Positions 1 to 8,834 of a stretch of DNA of 64,000 nt are shown piece by piece (within the stretch, counting starts at the first letter, position 1; each line of letters opens with the position of its first letter). Under the pieces are notes generated by a model. The model did no database searches and had not been told where the DNA came from. It saw nothing but the letters and a program-made list of their open reading frames with translations. Made by a program: the position numbers and the translations under genes. The stretch comes from Vibrio palustris (GTDB taxonomy: Bacteria; Pseudomonadota; Gammaproteobacteria; Enterobacterales; Vibrionaceae). The stretch covers positions 682,001 to 746,000 of the forward strand of contig NZ_AP024888.1 of assembly GCF_024346995.1 (NCBI RefSeq). The letters are read 5' to 3'.

Positions 1-780
1 TTGAATACTGGCTCTCACTTGCTCGGCCATAGATTGGGTTGCTTGCGAGACATTCAAACGCTGTAAGGCTTCCATCATAAGCGATAATAGCATCGGATCC
101 GCGTTGGGCATTGAACGCGACAAGCAGGTTTTATCAATCACCATAGAGTTAAAGGGTTGGTTAAAATACACAGGCGCATCAAATACTTTACAGTGCTCAT
201 GCCAGCTTTCAGGGCTAGCATGCTCAAAATGCACCATCCGCGGCGCCCACGCTTTACCTGCTCCTTGGCGGATCAGATTGATCACCATACCCATAGTCAG
301 TTCGGCATCCTGACGGCGCACTACAATGCCGCCATGGCGTATTTGGTAATCAACGCGGACTGCGTCACCTAAATCGACGAATTGCATAAAGGTGTCGTGT
401 TGATGCCAACCGAATGCATGCACTAAATTTGTCAGTGCATCTTGTACGGTGGCAGAGCATAAGCCAATATAACCTATCAATCCCAGTTGCTGGGGCATAA
501 ATTGCTGGCCGTAATATAGACCAAAGTGTTCACATCCAGTTTGTTGCGCCGCTTGTTCCAACACTTGGCAATAATGGGTGAGTTTGAGACTGGAAGTCGG
601 CTGGGTGAGAATTTCAGGGTTAACACCACTGCGTCCTAATATACGGTCGATGTCTCCGCCCTGCTGCGAGATAAACGTAGAAAGGCCGGTGGCGGCCGCA
701 GCCAGCACTCCTTGATTTCCCGCAGGTGGTTGAGAAAGTGCCTTCATAACATAGTGACTGTGGGTGCAAGACATATCCAT
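1..780 (-). CDS. AraC-family transcriptional regulator, N-terminal part (runs off the left edge)
   Basis: 260 codons are visible, read on the minus strand from an ATG at 780 that follows an AAGGA box by 8 nt. There is no stop before base 1, so the C-terminal part is missing. The visible part resembles the ligand-sensing domain of OruR/FtrA-type AraC regulators (the arabinose-binding-like fold): a GDIDRILGRSGV segment early, then HFGLYYGQQF and LGLIGYIGLCS, with a VRRQDAELTMG stretch near residue 155. The DNA-binding helix-turn-helix pair should lie beyond the window. It is the only regulator beside the kinase and PLP-enzyme genes to its right and is likely to control them. Family call fairly sure; inducer unknown. 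Confidence 0.75.
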   Translation of the reverse strand, partial: MDMSCTHSHYVMKALSQPPAGNQGVLAAAATGLSTFISQQGGDIDRILGRSGVNPEILTQPTSSLKLTHYCQVLEQAAQQTGCEHFGLYYGQQFMPQQLGLIGYIGLCSATVQDALTNLVHAFGWHQHDTFMQFVDLGDAVRVDYQIRHGGIVVRRQDAELTMGMVINLIRQGAGKAWAPRMVHFEHASPESWHEHCKVFDAPVYFNQPFNSMVIDKTCLSRSMPNADPMLLSLMMEALQRLNVSQATQSMAEQVRASIQ

Positions 781-1021
781 CGTAATGATCCTTCATCGAT
801 GTAAACTGATAACCGATCAAAGTTAAGCAAAAATCGCTCCATGCTCAAAACGCTGCACTAGCGCTATGCTGGCAACATACTGCACCAATCAACGCCGCTA
901 CAACTATCGCTCCGCACCATTAATGTGCAGAGCGTACGAGCATTCCCCGATTATATTTCGCGACAGATCACCATACTGGTATTAAGGATCAATCATTTCA
1001 TATTGAGTGATGGATGGCGTT

Positions 1022-2032
1022 TTATACCGCGTGTTTTAGCACTTTCCAACGGTCATCAAGATAATCGCGACACAAACGTACAGTTTCGGCGACCCAGTGA
1101 TCACCTAAGCTTTTCGCCATTTCGGTTTGCTGATGAGACCCCACCCAAGCCAGTAATTGAATACGACGTTGCATAATCATAATTGGTAGCATATTCAGGT
1201 CGCGCTGTGGTAACGGACGCACTTTTTGATATCCTTGTAGCAAGCTGTTAAGCCATTGCCCCATGTGCTCATAATGCTCATAAAAGCTCATGGCCGCCGC
1301 AATATCATGCATAAACCAGCCTTCGCCGCAGTCATCAAAATCAATCACGCGGGTTTCACCTTTATGAAATAATAAGTTGGTTAAGCGCAAATCAGCATGG
1401 ATCAAACCGTATGTTTCTGCTTCTTTTCCATAGTCATGTACGTGGGTTGCGATGTTATCGACAGCGTGTTGCACGGTTTCAATATCTTGCGGTGACAAGC
1501 CCGGCACCTTTTGCCAATGCCCCCAATGACCTTCAGCACTCAACATCGATGCATGATCCCACTCTAAGCGCTTAAACCACTCGGGACGTTGCCACTCAAT
1601 GCTGTGTAAGTGAAGGCGCGCCATAATTTCTCCAAGCGGCTCAAATTGCTCTGGGTCGATATCGGTGGTTGGCATGTCCCCTTCAATCCAACGAAACAAA
1701 ACGGCAAAGCGCAAATCATCATCACTAACGCGAATGTGTTGAACCTTGGTTCCTTGTGCATCGGCAATCGGTGCTGGGGTCACAAACCCTTGCGCTTCTA
1801 ACGCGGCAAGCCATTCCAGTTCACTTTGAATGTTCAGTGCATTGTGATAATCAGGTCGGTGAATACGCAACGCAAACTGCTCGGTCGCCGTCTTCACTTT
1901 GAATGTGGCATTTTCAGAACGACAGATTAACGTTGCCTCGCCTTGATGCTTTGGGAGGTAACGAGTCAATACCTCATTGGCCATCGCGATCATATCACCA
2001 TCGGTTAATGTATCGTATTGTTCCATTTCCAT
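1022..2032 (-). CDS. APH-family (aminoglycoside/choline kinase-like) phosphotransferase
   Basis: 336 aa. The kinase-fold catalytic loop is intact: IHADLRLTNLLF (HxDxxxxN) followed by RVIDFDDCG as the metal-binding Asp segment. A longer ORF begins at 2089, but AAGGA sits 7 nt before the ATG at 2032, which I chose. The family phosphorylates hydroxyl groups of small molecules such as choline, homoserine, hydroxylysine or aminoglycosides. Divergent from it lies a class III PLP enzyme of the ethanolamine-phosphate/phosphohydroxylysine lyase type, so a kinase acting on a hydroxylated amine or amino acid is the most attractive role. That is inference from context; the true substrate cannot be read from the sequence. 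Resistance to aminoglycosides is unlikely given this setting. Confidence 0.75.
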   Translation of the reverse strand: MEMEQYDTLTDGDMIAMANEVLTRYLPKHQGEATLICRSENATFKVKTATEQFALRIHRPDYHNALNIQSELEWLAALEAQGFVTPAPIADAQGTKVQHIRVSDDDLRFAVLFRWIEGDMPTTDIDPEQFEPLGEIMARLHLHSIEWQRPEWFKRLEWDHASMLSAEGHWGHWQKVPGLSPQDIETVQHAVDNIATHVHDYGKEAETYGLIHADLRLTNLLFHKGETRVIDFDDCGEGWFMHDIAAAMSFYEHYEHMGQWLNSLLQGYQKVRPLPQRDLNMLPIMIMQRRIQLLAWVGSHQQTEMAKSLGDHWVAETVRLCRDYLDDRWKVLKHAV

Positions 2033-2319
2033 TACGTCATCCTTGTCATTAATCGGTGTAGTGGCAAGAATGCCGCAATGCTGTCTCACTGCGCTTGACC
2101 TTATAACGCTCTTTCACGCGTCATTTGCTATAAACGGATCACTTTGCCTCAAAGTTGTCTGAAAAAATCACAAAGCGCGCTTTCAGGTCAAGTTTTTTAC
2201 GAGTGGCTCGCGCAAGATGGAATCATTCACCGTGCAGTGACCGCACTTACTTTCTAGTGTTGTCATCGTTTATCAATATCGCCACGGTATGCATTCTGCT
2301 ATTTGAGACCGGAGGATTT

Positions 2320-3657
2320 ATGGTCGTACGCTCTACCATTATGGACACCAATAGTTTTCGCCCCGAGCACGCCAGCGAGCTCGACGATGCCACACGTGAA
2401 TTAACCAACAAACGTGACCGTTTGCTAGGAGAATCTTACCGTTTGTTTTACCGTCGTCCGGTGCATTTGGTTAAAGGTCTCGGTCAATATCTATGGGACG
2501 CCAATGGCGATAAATATCTCGATGTGTATAACAATGTGGCGAGTATTGGTCATTGTCATCCTGCTGTTACCTCAGCGGTGAATGAACAAATGCAGAGCCT
2601 CAATACGCACACTCGTTATTTACATGAGCGTATTTTGTCTTACAGTGAAGACATTCTACAAACCATGCCTGAGGCCGTGAATAAAGCCATGTACATGTGT
2701 ACGGGCTCAGAGGCGAATGACTTAGCAATGCGCATTGCACATTCTTATTCTGGCGGTACGGGGATCATTGTGTCGCAAGAAGCGTATCACGGCACGAGTG
2801 CGTTAACGTCGGGAGCATCCCCTGCGCTGGGTTCAGGTCAGCCGCTATCTCCTCATACTGGTCTTATTGCTTCTCCAGATCATTACCGCTTAGCCGGTCA
2901 AGATGCTGGTTTATGGTTTGCGCAAAAGATGCAAGAAAAGATCGATGAAATGAGCGCAAATGGAATCAAATTTGCCGGCTTCATGGCAGATTCTATTTTT
3001 TCCTCCGATGGAGTATTACCGGGCGACCCTGGATTTTTACAACCAGCTATCGATGTGGTGCATAAAAACGGCGGTATTTTTATCGCAGACGAGGTACAAC
3101 CGGGCTTTGCGCGCACCGGCGAAGCGTTCTGGGGCTTTGCTCGCCACGGTATTGTGCCAGATGTTGTCACGACGGGTAAGCCGATGGGGAATGGAATTCC
3201 GGTGTCTGGCTTATTTGCTAAACACGATGTGCTGGCATCATTTAGTGATCAAATCCCGTATTTTAATACCTTTGGCGGTAACCCTGTCGCAATGGCGGCC
3301 GCGCAAGCGGTATTGGGTGTGATTAAAGACGAAGATCTCCAGGCGCACAGCGCCATCGTTGGGCAGCAACTACTGAATGAATTGAAAGTACTGCAAGCCA
3401 AGTATGAATGCGTTGGCGATGTACGCGGCGCAGGCTTATTCATTGGCTTTGAATTGGTGACGGATAAAGAATCGAAAGCCCCTAACAAAGCGCTTGCTTT
3501 AGATTTAATTGAAAAACTGCGCGATAGAAAAGTCCTCACATCGGTTGCAGGCCCACACGGTAATGTCTTGAAACTCCGTCCGCCTCTGGCTTTCCAAGCG
3601 CACGACATTGATTGGTTAGTCGGCGCTTTGGATGAGTCTTTGCAAGCAACCTTATAA
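2320..3657 (+). CDS. class III PLP-dependent aminotransferase-fold enzyme, ETNPPL/PHYKPL phospho-lyase type
   Basis: 445 aa. The longest ORF begins at 2155, but the first 55 codons look non-coding and GGAGG at 2311-2315 directly precedes the ATG at 2320. Family landmarks: YLDVYNNVASIGHCHP near the N-terminus, a TGSEANDLA phosphate-binding loop, FIADEVQPGFARTG with the PLP-nitrogen Asp, and the Schiff-base lysine in TTGKPMGNG. The segments YFNTFGGNPVA, GAGLFIGFELV and GPHGNVLKLRPPL closely match what I remember of human AGXT2L1/AGXT2L2, which eliminate phosphate from O-phosphoethanolamine or phosphohydroxylysine instead of transaminating. With the divergent kinase this suggests phosphorylation followed by phosphate elimination. 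Family sure; lyase activity inferred. Confidence 0.8.
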   Translation: MVVRSTIMDTNSFRPEHASELDDATRELTNKRDRLLGESYRLFYRRPVHLVKGLGQYLWDANGDKYLDVYNNVASIGHCHPAVTSAVNEQMQSLNTHTRYLHERILSYSEDILQTMPEAVNKAMYMCTGSEANDLAMRIAHSYSGGTGIIVSQEAYHGTSALTSGASPALGSGQPLSPHTGLIASPDHYRLAGQDAGLWFAQKMQEKIDEMSANGIKFAGFMADSIFSSDGVLPGDPGFLQPAIDVVHKNGGIFIADEVQPGFARTGEAFWGFARHGIVPDVVTTGKPMGNGIPVSGLFAKHDVLASFSDQIPYFNTFGGNPVAMAAAQAVLGVIKDEDLQAHSAIVGQQLLNELKVLQAKYECVGDVRGAGLFIGFELVTDKESKAPNKALALDLIEKLRDRKVLTSVAGPHGNVLKLRPPLAFQAHDIDWLVGALDESLQATL

Positions 3658-3682
3658 AAAACTTACCTGCTTTGCTTCCCAA

Positions 3683-3722
3683 CACCATAACAAGACAAGT
3701 CGCCACTTATCTTGTTATGGTG
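3683..3722. repeat. long near-perfect inverted repeat
   Basis: Two 18-base arms (3683-3700 and 3705-3722) match at 17 of 18 positions around the 4-base loop CGCC; the single mismatch becomes a G-U pair on the minus strand. No T-run follows on either side, so it is not a canonical intrinsic terminator, although it lies 25 bp after the PLP-enzyme stop. It may stabilise or end that mRNA, or be a protein-binding site. I saw no second copy in the window. Confidence 0.75.
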
Positions 3723-3937
3723 GCTGCTTACATTAAGCGTCTAATCTTATGTCCTGTGCTACCTTCCCCCACAATACTCCATCAAAAGCAACCCAACATA
3801 AGTAAATTATGGTGGATGCCTATCACTCCCGCACACAATGCAACCTTTGCAATATAGTTATCAGTTAGCGTAAGATGATTCTGTTACGCTGGTTATCTAA
3901 CCATTCATTTGAATAAGCACAGCGAAGGAGTGCGTCA

Positions 3938-5002
3938 ATGGAATATCGTCAACTAGGTCATTCGGGCCTACGTATTTCTGCTTTTACTCTCGGTACCATG
4001 ACTTATGGTGGGCAAGGCAAATTTGCCCACGTTGGTCAAGGTGGAGTAGACGTAGCCAAAAGACAAATAGATATGTGTATTGATGCAGGTATTAATATCC
4101 TTGATACTGCTGACATATACTCAGACGGCGCATCAGAAGAAATCTTAGGTAAAGCCTTACAAGGTCGCCAAGATCAAATGCTGGTCGCCACTAAAGCTCG
4201 CTTCCCTACCGGTCCTGGGCAAAATCAAGGCGGTAACTCTCGTTACCATATTATTGAAGCCTGTGAGGCCTCTTTAAAACGCCTAGGGACAGACCACATC
4301 GATCTTTACCACATTCATGAGTGGGATGGCTGGACACCAGTCGAAGAAACACTAGAAGCAATGGATCGTTTAATTCGTGATGGTAAAGTGCGTTATTATG
4401 GCGTGTCTAACTACACGGGGTGGCAACTGATGAAAACACTCGGTAGCGCCGCTGAAAATCATTATTTGCGCCCAATCAGTCAGCAAATTCATTACACCCT
4501 ACAAGCGCGAGAAGCTGAGTATGAACTCTTGCCTATTTCAAGCGATCAAGGGGTCGGCGCAATGGTGTGGAGCCCACTTGCAGGTGGTTTACTCTCAGGT
4601 AAATTCCGCCGTGATAATCAAACACCGCAAGACTCCCGTCACCTGCAAGGCTGGAAAGAGCCGCCAGTCTCTGACACTGAAAAACTGTATGACATTGTCG
4701 ATGAGTTAGTCGCGATTGGTGAAACACATGGTGTCTCGGCCGCACAAGTCTCGTTAGCTTGGTTACTGACTCGCCCAGCAATCAGTTCTGTCGTCATTGG
4801 CGCGCGTACTGATGAGCAATTAAAAGATAACCTCGCTGCGGCTAATTTGACGCTAAGTAACGATGAACTGGCACGCTTAGAAAAAGTCAGCCGTCCACCA
4901 CTACTCTATCCTTACTGGCATCAAGCGATGACCGCTTCGGATCGCTTAGGCGCTACCGACTTACAGTTTTTGCAGCCATACTTGGACGATGAGCAATCGT
5001 AA
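3938..5002 (+). CDS. aldo/keto reductase (Tas/YajO-like, NADPH-dependent)
   Basis: 354 aa beginning MEYRQLGHSGLRIS, preceded by GAAGGAG seven bases before the ATG. The catalytic tetrad of the aldo/keto reductase fold is visible: D56 and Y61 in LDTADIYSDGASEE, K86 in VATKARF, and H127 in DLYHIHEWD. GVSNYTGWQL and the C-terminal SSVVIGARTDEQL coenzyme-phosphate segment are also typical. It probably reduces small aldehydes or ketones in the cytoplasm with NADPH; the natural substrate is unknown. It stands alone, followed by its own terminator at 5107-5136. Confidence 0.88.
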   Translation: MEYRQLGHSGLRISAFTLGTMTYGGQGKFAHVGQGGVDVAKRQIDMCIDAGINILDTADIYSDGASEEILGKALQGRQDQMLVATKARFPTGPGQNQGGNSRYHIIEACEASLKRLGTDHIDLYHIHEWDGWTPVEETLEAMDRLIRDGKVRYYGVSNYTGWQLMKTLGSAAENHYLRPISQQIHYTLQAREAEYELLPISSDQGVGAMVWSPLAGGLLSGKFRRDNQTPQDSRHLQGWKEPPVSDTEKLYDIVDELVAIGETHGVSAAQVSLAWLLTRPAISSVVIGARTDEQLKDNLAAANLTLSNDELARLEKVSRPPLLYPYWHQAMTASDRLGATDLQFLQPYLDDEQS

Positions 5003-5106
5003 GCTCTGATCCGTATCTAACGTTGATATTTTCAATGCTGAGTAGTTGTATGAATACTCACTAAATTATACGTTAGTGACACTGTCACATAATGGCGACT
5101 TATACA

Positions 5107-5136
5107 GCGTATTGTAATATTACAATGCGCTTTTTC
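5107..5136 (+). terminator. intrinsic terminator after the aldo/keto reductase gene
   Basis: Arms GCGTATTGTAAT and ATTACAATGCGC pair with one G-T mismatch and are followed by TTTTTC. The rest of the 312-base gap 5003-5314 holds only this and the rplT terminator; I see nothing else in it. Confidence 0.75.
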
Positions 5137-5261
5137 TTTGCTGCTCGGCTTAACCACACCAGCACAGTGAGGAAAATATGTGTGATAAGTTAGCTCGACC
5201 AACTATCAACACAACGGTTGCTCATTTATACGGCTTGTCTCAGCACTAAATAACAGGCAAT

Positions 5262-5290
5262 AAAAAAGGAGAGCTTGCGCTCTCCTTTTA
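5262..5290 (-). terminator. intrinsic terminator of the thrS-infC-rpmI-rplT operon
   Basis: GGAGAGC and GCTCTCC enclose the loop TTGC. An A-run on one side and a T-run on the other make it a classic bidirectional terminator; on the minus strand it ends in TTTTTT, 25 bases after the rplT stop. Confidence 0.92.
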
Positions 5291-5314
5291 CTTAACCTGT
5301 AAAACTACTTCTAA

Positions 5315-5668
5315 TTAAAGAGCAGCTTTTGCTTTTTCAACAAGTACTGTAAATGCAGCTTTGTCGAATACCGCGATGTCTGCAAGAATCTTACGATCGA
5401 TTTCGATAGATGCTTTTTTCAGACCGTTGATAAGACGGCTGTAAGACAGACCGTTTTGACGAGACGCAGCATTGATACGTGCAATCCAAAGTTGACGGAA
5501 TTGACGTTTCTTGTTGCGACGGTCACGGTAAGCGTATTGACCAGCTTTAGTAACTGCTTGGAAAGCTACACGATAAACACGTGAACGTGCTCCGTAGTAA
5601 CCTTTAGCTTGATTAAGAACTTTCTTATGACGTGCACGAGCTTGTACACCACGTTTTACGCGAGGCAT
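5315..5668 (-). CDS. rplT: 50S ribosomal protein L20
   Basis: 117 aa, the standard L20 length, beginning [16 protein letters not shown], with the very basic N-terminal tail that threads into 23S rRNA and the conserved [13 protein letters not shown]20 is needed early in large-subunit assembly. In E. coli it also represses its own operon by binding an mRNA structure near rpmI. It is the last gene of the operon, 42 bp after rpmI, followed by a strong terminator. Confidence 0.99.
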   Translation of the reverse strand: MPRVKRGVQARARHKKVLNQAKGYYGARSRVYRVAFQAVTKAGQYAYRDRRNKKRQFRQLWIARINAASRQNGLSYSRLINGLKKASIEIDRKILADIAVFDKAAFTVLVEKAKAAL

Positions 5669-5710
5669 TATGCTTCTCCTAAACTAAACGAATTAAAAAA
5701 CTAAAAAGAA

Positions 5711-5905
5711 TTAAGCGTACGGTAGACAACGTACAATGCCAGCCACTTCACATTTTGGAAGGATAGCATTTGGACGAAGCTGACGCTTGTTCTTAGTAGT
5801 ACGCTTAGTCAGGATGTGACGTTTAGTAGCGTGCTTAAATTTAAAACCACCAGCTGTTTTCTTAAAACGCTTAGCAGCACCTTTGTTGGATTTCATCTTA
5901 GGCAT
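5711..5905 (-). CDS. rpmI: 50S ribosomal protein L35
   Basis: 64 aa, beginning [14 protein letters not shown], full length for L35 and extremely basic. It lies between infC and rplT, the conserved bacterial order. It is separated from infC by 98 bp that include a hairpin (5957-5982), and from rplT by 42 bp, consistent with cotranscription and translational coupling. Confidence 0.99.
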   Translation of the reverse strand: MPKMKSNKGAAKRFKKTAGGFKFKHATKRHILTKRTTKNKRQLRPNAILPKCEVAGIVRCLPYA

Positions 5906-5956
5906 GATGAAGAACTCCGCATTGTAATAGTTAATAACACGTAATCAAGGCGAACA

Positions 5957-5982
5957 AAACCGTCCGCTTACACGGACGATTT
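5957..5982 (-). promoter_or_regulatory. hairpin in the infC-rpmI spacer, candidate L20-responsive leader
   Basis: On the minus strand CGTCCG and CGGACG form a 6-bp GC-rich stem with loop TGTAAG, extended by A/T pairs. It lies between the infC stop and the rpmI start, where gammaproteobacteria carry the L20 autoregulatory site. The short T-run downstream could also give partial termination. The structural role is inferred. Confidence 0.45.
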
Positions 5983-6003
5983 TATTACTTGTAAGGCCGT
6001 TAA

Positions 6004-6555
6004 TTACTTCTTCTTAGGGGCAATCACCATAATCATCTGGCGGCCTTCTATACGCGACGGAAAAGATTCTACTACAGAAATATCTGCTGTGTCTTCTTTA
6101 ATTCGGTTTAGTAGGTCCACACCGATGTTTTGGTGAGCCATTTCTCGGCCACGGAAGCGAATTGTTACCTTCACTTTGTTGCCTTCTTCAAGGAAACGGG
6201 TCAGGTTGCGTAGTTTTACCTGATAGTCTCCGATATCAGTTCCAGGACGGAATTTTACTTCCTTGATCTGGATCTGTTTTTGCTTTTTCTTCTGATCTTT
6301 TGAAGCCTTGCTCTTCTCGAAGAGGAACTTGCCATAGTCCATCACTCGACAGACTGGCGGCTCGGCGTTAGGGCTGATCTCTACGAGATCCAAACCAGCT
6401 TCTTCAGCTGTAGCTACTGCTTCTTGAATCGATACGATACCTACAGACTCGCCGTCTACGCCAGTTAAACGTACTTCACGAACGCCACGAATCTCACCGT
6501 TTAAACGGTGCTGGTTTTGTTTGGCCGGCAATTGGCCACGTCTTCCGCCTTTAAT
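6004..6555 (-). CDS. infC: translation initiation factor IF-3 (AUU start codon)
   Basis: 183 aa. Reading back past the TTG at 6531 gives eight more codons, beginning ATT AAA GGC GGA at 6555, closely matching the E. coli infC start, and preceded by the Shine-Dalgarno GGAGGA at 6568-6563. IF-3 discriminates against non-canonical start codons, and the AUU start lets it repress its own synthesis. Conserved segments include [20 protein letters not shown], the basic linker [17 protein letters not shown], and the C-terminal GREMAHQ and [14 protein letters not shown]. The start is 3 bp after the thrS stop, with the SD inside the thrS C-terminal codons, so the two genes are translationally coupled. 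Confidence 0.97.
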   Translation of the reverse strand: MKGGRRGQLPAKQNQHRLNGEIRGVREVRLTGVDGESVGIVSIQEAVATAEEAGLDLVEISPNAEPPVCRVMDYGKFLFEKSKASKDQKKKQKQIQIKEVKFRPGTDIGDYQVKLRNLTRFLEEGNKVKVTIRFRGREMAHQNIGVDLLNRIKEDTADISVVESFPSRIEGRQMIMVIAPKKK

Positions 6556-6558
6556 AGT

Positions 6559-8487
6559 TTATTCCTCCAGATTAAGCTTACGGCTAGCAATCTCAGATTG
6601 GATATGTTCAATAAAGTCATCCAATTTAAATTTACCGAGATCCTTACCTTTACGAGTACGCACTGCTATTTCACCGGCTTCCATTTCTTGGTCACCACAT
6701 ACCAGCATGTACGGAACACGTTTCAAAGTGTGTTCACGGATTTTAAAGCCTATTTTCTCATTTCTCAAGTCTGCTTTGACACGAATTCCACATTTACGCA
6801 GTTTTTTCGCAACTTCTTGAGCGTAATCAGACTGTTTGTCCGTAATATTCAGCACAACTGCTTGTTCAGGCGACAACCACGTTGGGAAGAAGCCTGCGTA
6901 TTCTTCGATTAAGATACCGATGAAACGCTCTAATGAGCCAAGAATTGCGCGGTGAATCATAACAGGGACTAAACGCTCGTTATTCTCACCTACGTAAGTC
7001 GCACCTAAGCGGCCTGGTAAGTTGAAATCAAGCTGTACAGTACCACATTGCCATGCACGGTCTAAACAGTCATATAAAGTAAATTCAATTTTAGGTCCGT
7101 AGAATGCGCCTTCACCCTCTTGAATGTCAAATGGAATATCCATTGATTCAAGAGATTTGATTAAGTCCGCTTCGGATTTGTCCCAAATTTCATCGCTGCC
7201 GACACGTTGTTCTGGACGCGTAGACAGTTTTACTGCGATGTTATCAAAACCAAAAGTTTGGTACGTATCGTAAACCATTTTAATACATGACGTCACTTCT
7301 TCTTGAATCTGATCTTCAGTACAGAAAACGTGCGCATCATCTTGTGTAAAGCCACGTACACGCATAATGCCATGTAGTGAGCCTGATGGTTCGTTACGGT
7401 GACATGAGCCAAACTCAGCCATGCGCAACGGTAAATCACGGTACGACTTCAACCCTTGGTTAAAGATTTGTACATGTCCAGGACAGTTCATTGGTTTGAT
7501 CGCGTATTCACGATTTTCTGATGAAGTGGTAAACATCGCATCAGAGTATTTATCCCAGTGACCAGAACGTTCCCAAAGCACTCGGTCCATCATTAATGGG
7601 CCTTTCACTTCTTCGTAATCGTATTCTACCAATTTGCTACGAACAAATTGCTCAAGATCGCGGAAGATAGACCAACCATTATGATGCCAGAAGACCATGC
7701 CCGGCGCTTCTTGCTGCATATGGAATAAATCAAGCTGTTTGCCCAATTTACGGTGGTCACGCTTCGCGGCTTCTTCAAGACGAGTTAAGTGTGCTTTTAA
7801 TGCTTTTTTGTCATGAAATGCTGTGCCGTAAATACGTTGCAGCATTTTATTATCACTGTTGCCGCGCCAATATGCACCAGCGACATTCAACAGTTTAAAG
7901 TTCTGACAAAAGCCCATATGTGGTACGTGTGGGCCACGACACATATCGACGTATTCAAGGTGATGATATAAGCCAGGGCGGTCATCGCGTGCCACATTCT
8001 CATCAAGGATTTCCATCTTATATGGTTCACCGCGAGATTCGAAGGCATCACGTGCTTCCTGCCAGCTTACTTTCTTTTTGACGACTTCATATTTGGTTTT
8101 TGCGAGCTCTTTCATGCGAGCTTCGACTTTTTCTAAATCTTCTTGAGATAAAGAATGATCCAGATCGATATCGTAATAAAAACCACTGTCGATAGTTGGA
8201 CCGATCGCCATTTTTGCATCTGGGAACAGCTGCTTAAGCGCATGACCCAATAAGTGGGCGCATGAGTGACGAACGATTTCTAACCCATCGGTTTCATCTT
8301 TTGCGGTGATGATTTCAAGACTTGCGTCTTGCTCAATCACATCACATGCATCAACGCGCTCACCGTCTACACGACCTGCAATCGTTGCTTTTGCAAGACC
8401 AGGACCAATAGATTGAGCAACATCGAGAGTCGAAACTGGGGTGTCAAATTGACGCTGACTGCCGTCAGGGAGAGTAATTGTAGGCAT
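6559..8487 (-). CDS. thrS: threonyl-tRNA synthetase
   Basis: 642 aa, the same length as E. coli ThrRS. Domains in order: N-terminal TGS domain ([11 protein letters not shown]), editing domain with the zinc-site [12 protein letters not shown], class II catalytic core with motif 2 ([19 protein letters not shown]) and the zinc-binding MNCPGH, motif 3 ([14 protein letters not shown]), then the C-terminal anticodon-binding domain. It charges tRNA-Thr and clears mischarged Ser-tRNA. First gene of the operon; the leader holds a hairpin mimicking the tRNA-Thr anticodon arm (8505-8525), implying autoregulation. Confidence 0.99.
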   Translation of the reverse strand: MPTITLPDGSQRQFDTPVSTLDVAQSIGPGLAKATIAGRVDGERVDACDVIEQDASLEIITAKDETDGLEIVRHSCAHLLGHALKQLFPDAKMAIGPTIDSGFYYDIDLDHSLSQEDLEKVEARMKELAKTKYEVVKKKVSWQEARDAFESRGEPYKMEILDENVARDDRPGLYHHLEYVDMCRGPHVPHMGFCQNFKLLNVAGAYWRGNSDNKMLQRIYGTAFHDKKALKAHLTRLEEAAKRDHRKLGKQLDLFHMQQEAPGMVFWHHNGWSIFRDLEQFVRSKLVEYDYEEVKGPLMMDRVLWERSGHWDKYSDAMFTTSSENREYAIKPMNCPGHVQIFNQGLKSYRDLPLRMAEFGSCHRNEPSGSLHGIMRVRGFTQDDAHVFCTEDQIQEEVTSCIKMVYDTYQTFGFDNIAVKLSTRPEQRVGSDEIWDKSEADLIKSLESMDIPFDIQEGEGAFYGPKIEFTLYDCLDRAWQCGTVQLDFNLPGRLGATYVGENNERLVPVMIHRAILGSLERFIGILIEEYAGFFPTWLSPEQAVVLNITDKQSDYAQEVAKKLRKCGIRVKADLRNEKIGFKIREHTLKRVPYMLVCGDQEMEAGEIAVRTRKGKDLGKFKLDDFIEHIQSEIASRKLNLEE

Positions 8488-8504
8488 TATATATCCTTAC
8501 AGTG

Positions 8505-8525
8505 GTGTTGCACACCAAGCAACAC
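8505..8525 (-). promoter_or_regulatory. thrS translational operator: tRNA-Thr anticodon-arm mimic
   Basis: In the mRNA, GUGUUGC and GCAACAC form a perfect 7-bp stem closed by the 7-base loop UUGGUGU. Numbered as an anticodon loop this gives U33 followed by GGU at 34-36, the anticodon of tRNA-Thr(GGU). It ends 7 bases before the AAGGA ribosome-binding site of thrS. E. coli ThrRS represses its own mRNA through anticodon-like hairpins in the same place. A second, partly competing hairpin (CACT-CGCA-AGTG) lies just upstream. The rest of the 8526-8834 gap holds the promoter and Fur box of the next gene; a 73-codon minus-strand frame there does not look coding. Confidence 0.7.
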
Positions 8526-8756
8526 TTGCGAGTGAATGTTGTGTTTTACACGATTTAAACAAAACACATGAGACAATGTCGAACAAATTTAGGGACAAAT
8601 ACGGATGCACCTTCTTAAGCGACGCCGCTATTCTAAAGCAATCACCTGAAATAACAACCGATTTGTCAGCCGAGCATGTTGTGTTAAACAAGCTGCGCAT
8701 TTCTCGTATCGTTATCACATTAAGTCATCGTTGCGTGTCGGCCAATCCTAAATAAT

Positions 8757-8775
8757 AATGAAAACTGTTCTCATT
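8757..8775. promoter_or_regulatory. Fur box upstream of the siderophore reductase gene
   Basis: AATGAAAACTGTTCTCATT is a 19-bp palindrome with one mismatched pair and fits the 7-1-7 Fur consensus. It overlaps the -35 of the promoter at 8774-8802, so iron-loaded Fur would block transcription. Confidence 0.75.
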
Positions 8776-8802
8776 GAGTTTGTCGCGATAAAGCGTTATT
8801 AT
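8774..8802 (+). promoter_or_regulatory. sigma70 promoter of the siderophore reductase gene
   Basis: TTGAGT, a 17-base spacer and TATTAT; the ATG follows about 32 bases after the -10. The -35 overlaps the Fur palindrome. Confidence 0.6.
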
Positions 8803-8834
8803 ATTCCTATATTTTACCTTAGACGGACCCTTTT

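Noticed and set aside
620..820. 66-codon minus-strand frame
   Set aside because: It overlaps the AraC coding frame out of phase and has no ribosome-binding site; the in-phase gene from 780 explains the region.
1022..2032. Aminoglycoside resistance gene
   Set aside because: The APH fold is shared by many metabolic kinases; chromosomal context with a PLP enzyme argues for metabolism.
2155..2319. N-terminal extension of the PLP enzyme
   Set aside because: Low-similarity, Cys/Ser-rich residues; the GGAGG box at 2311 defines the start at 2320.
8497..8718. 73-codon frame upstream of thrS on the minus strand
   Set aside because: It covers the leader hairpins and its composition is not protein-like.
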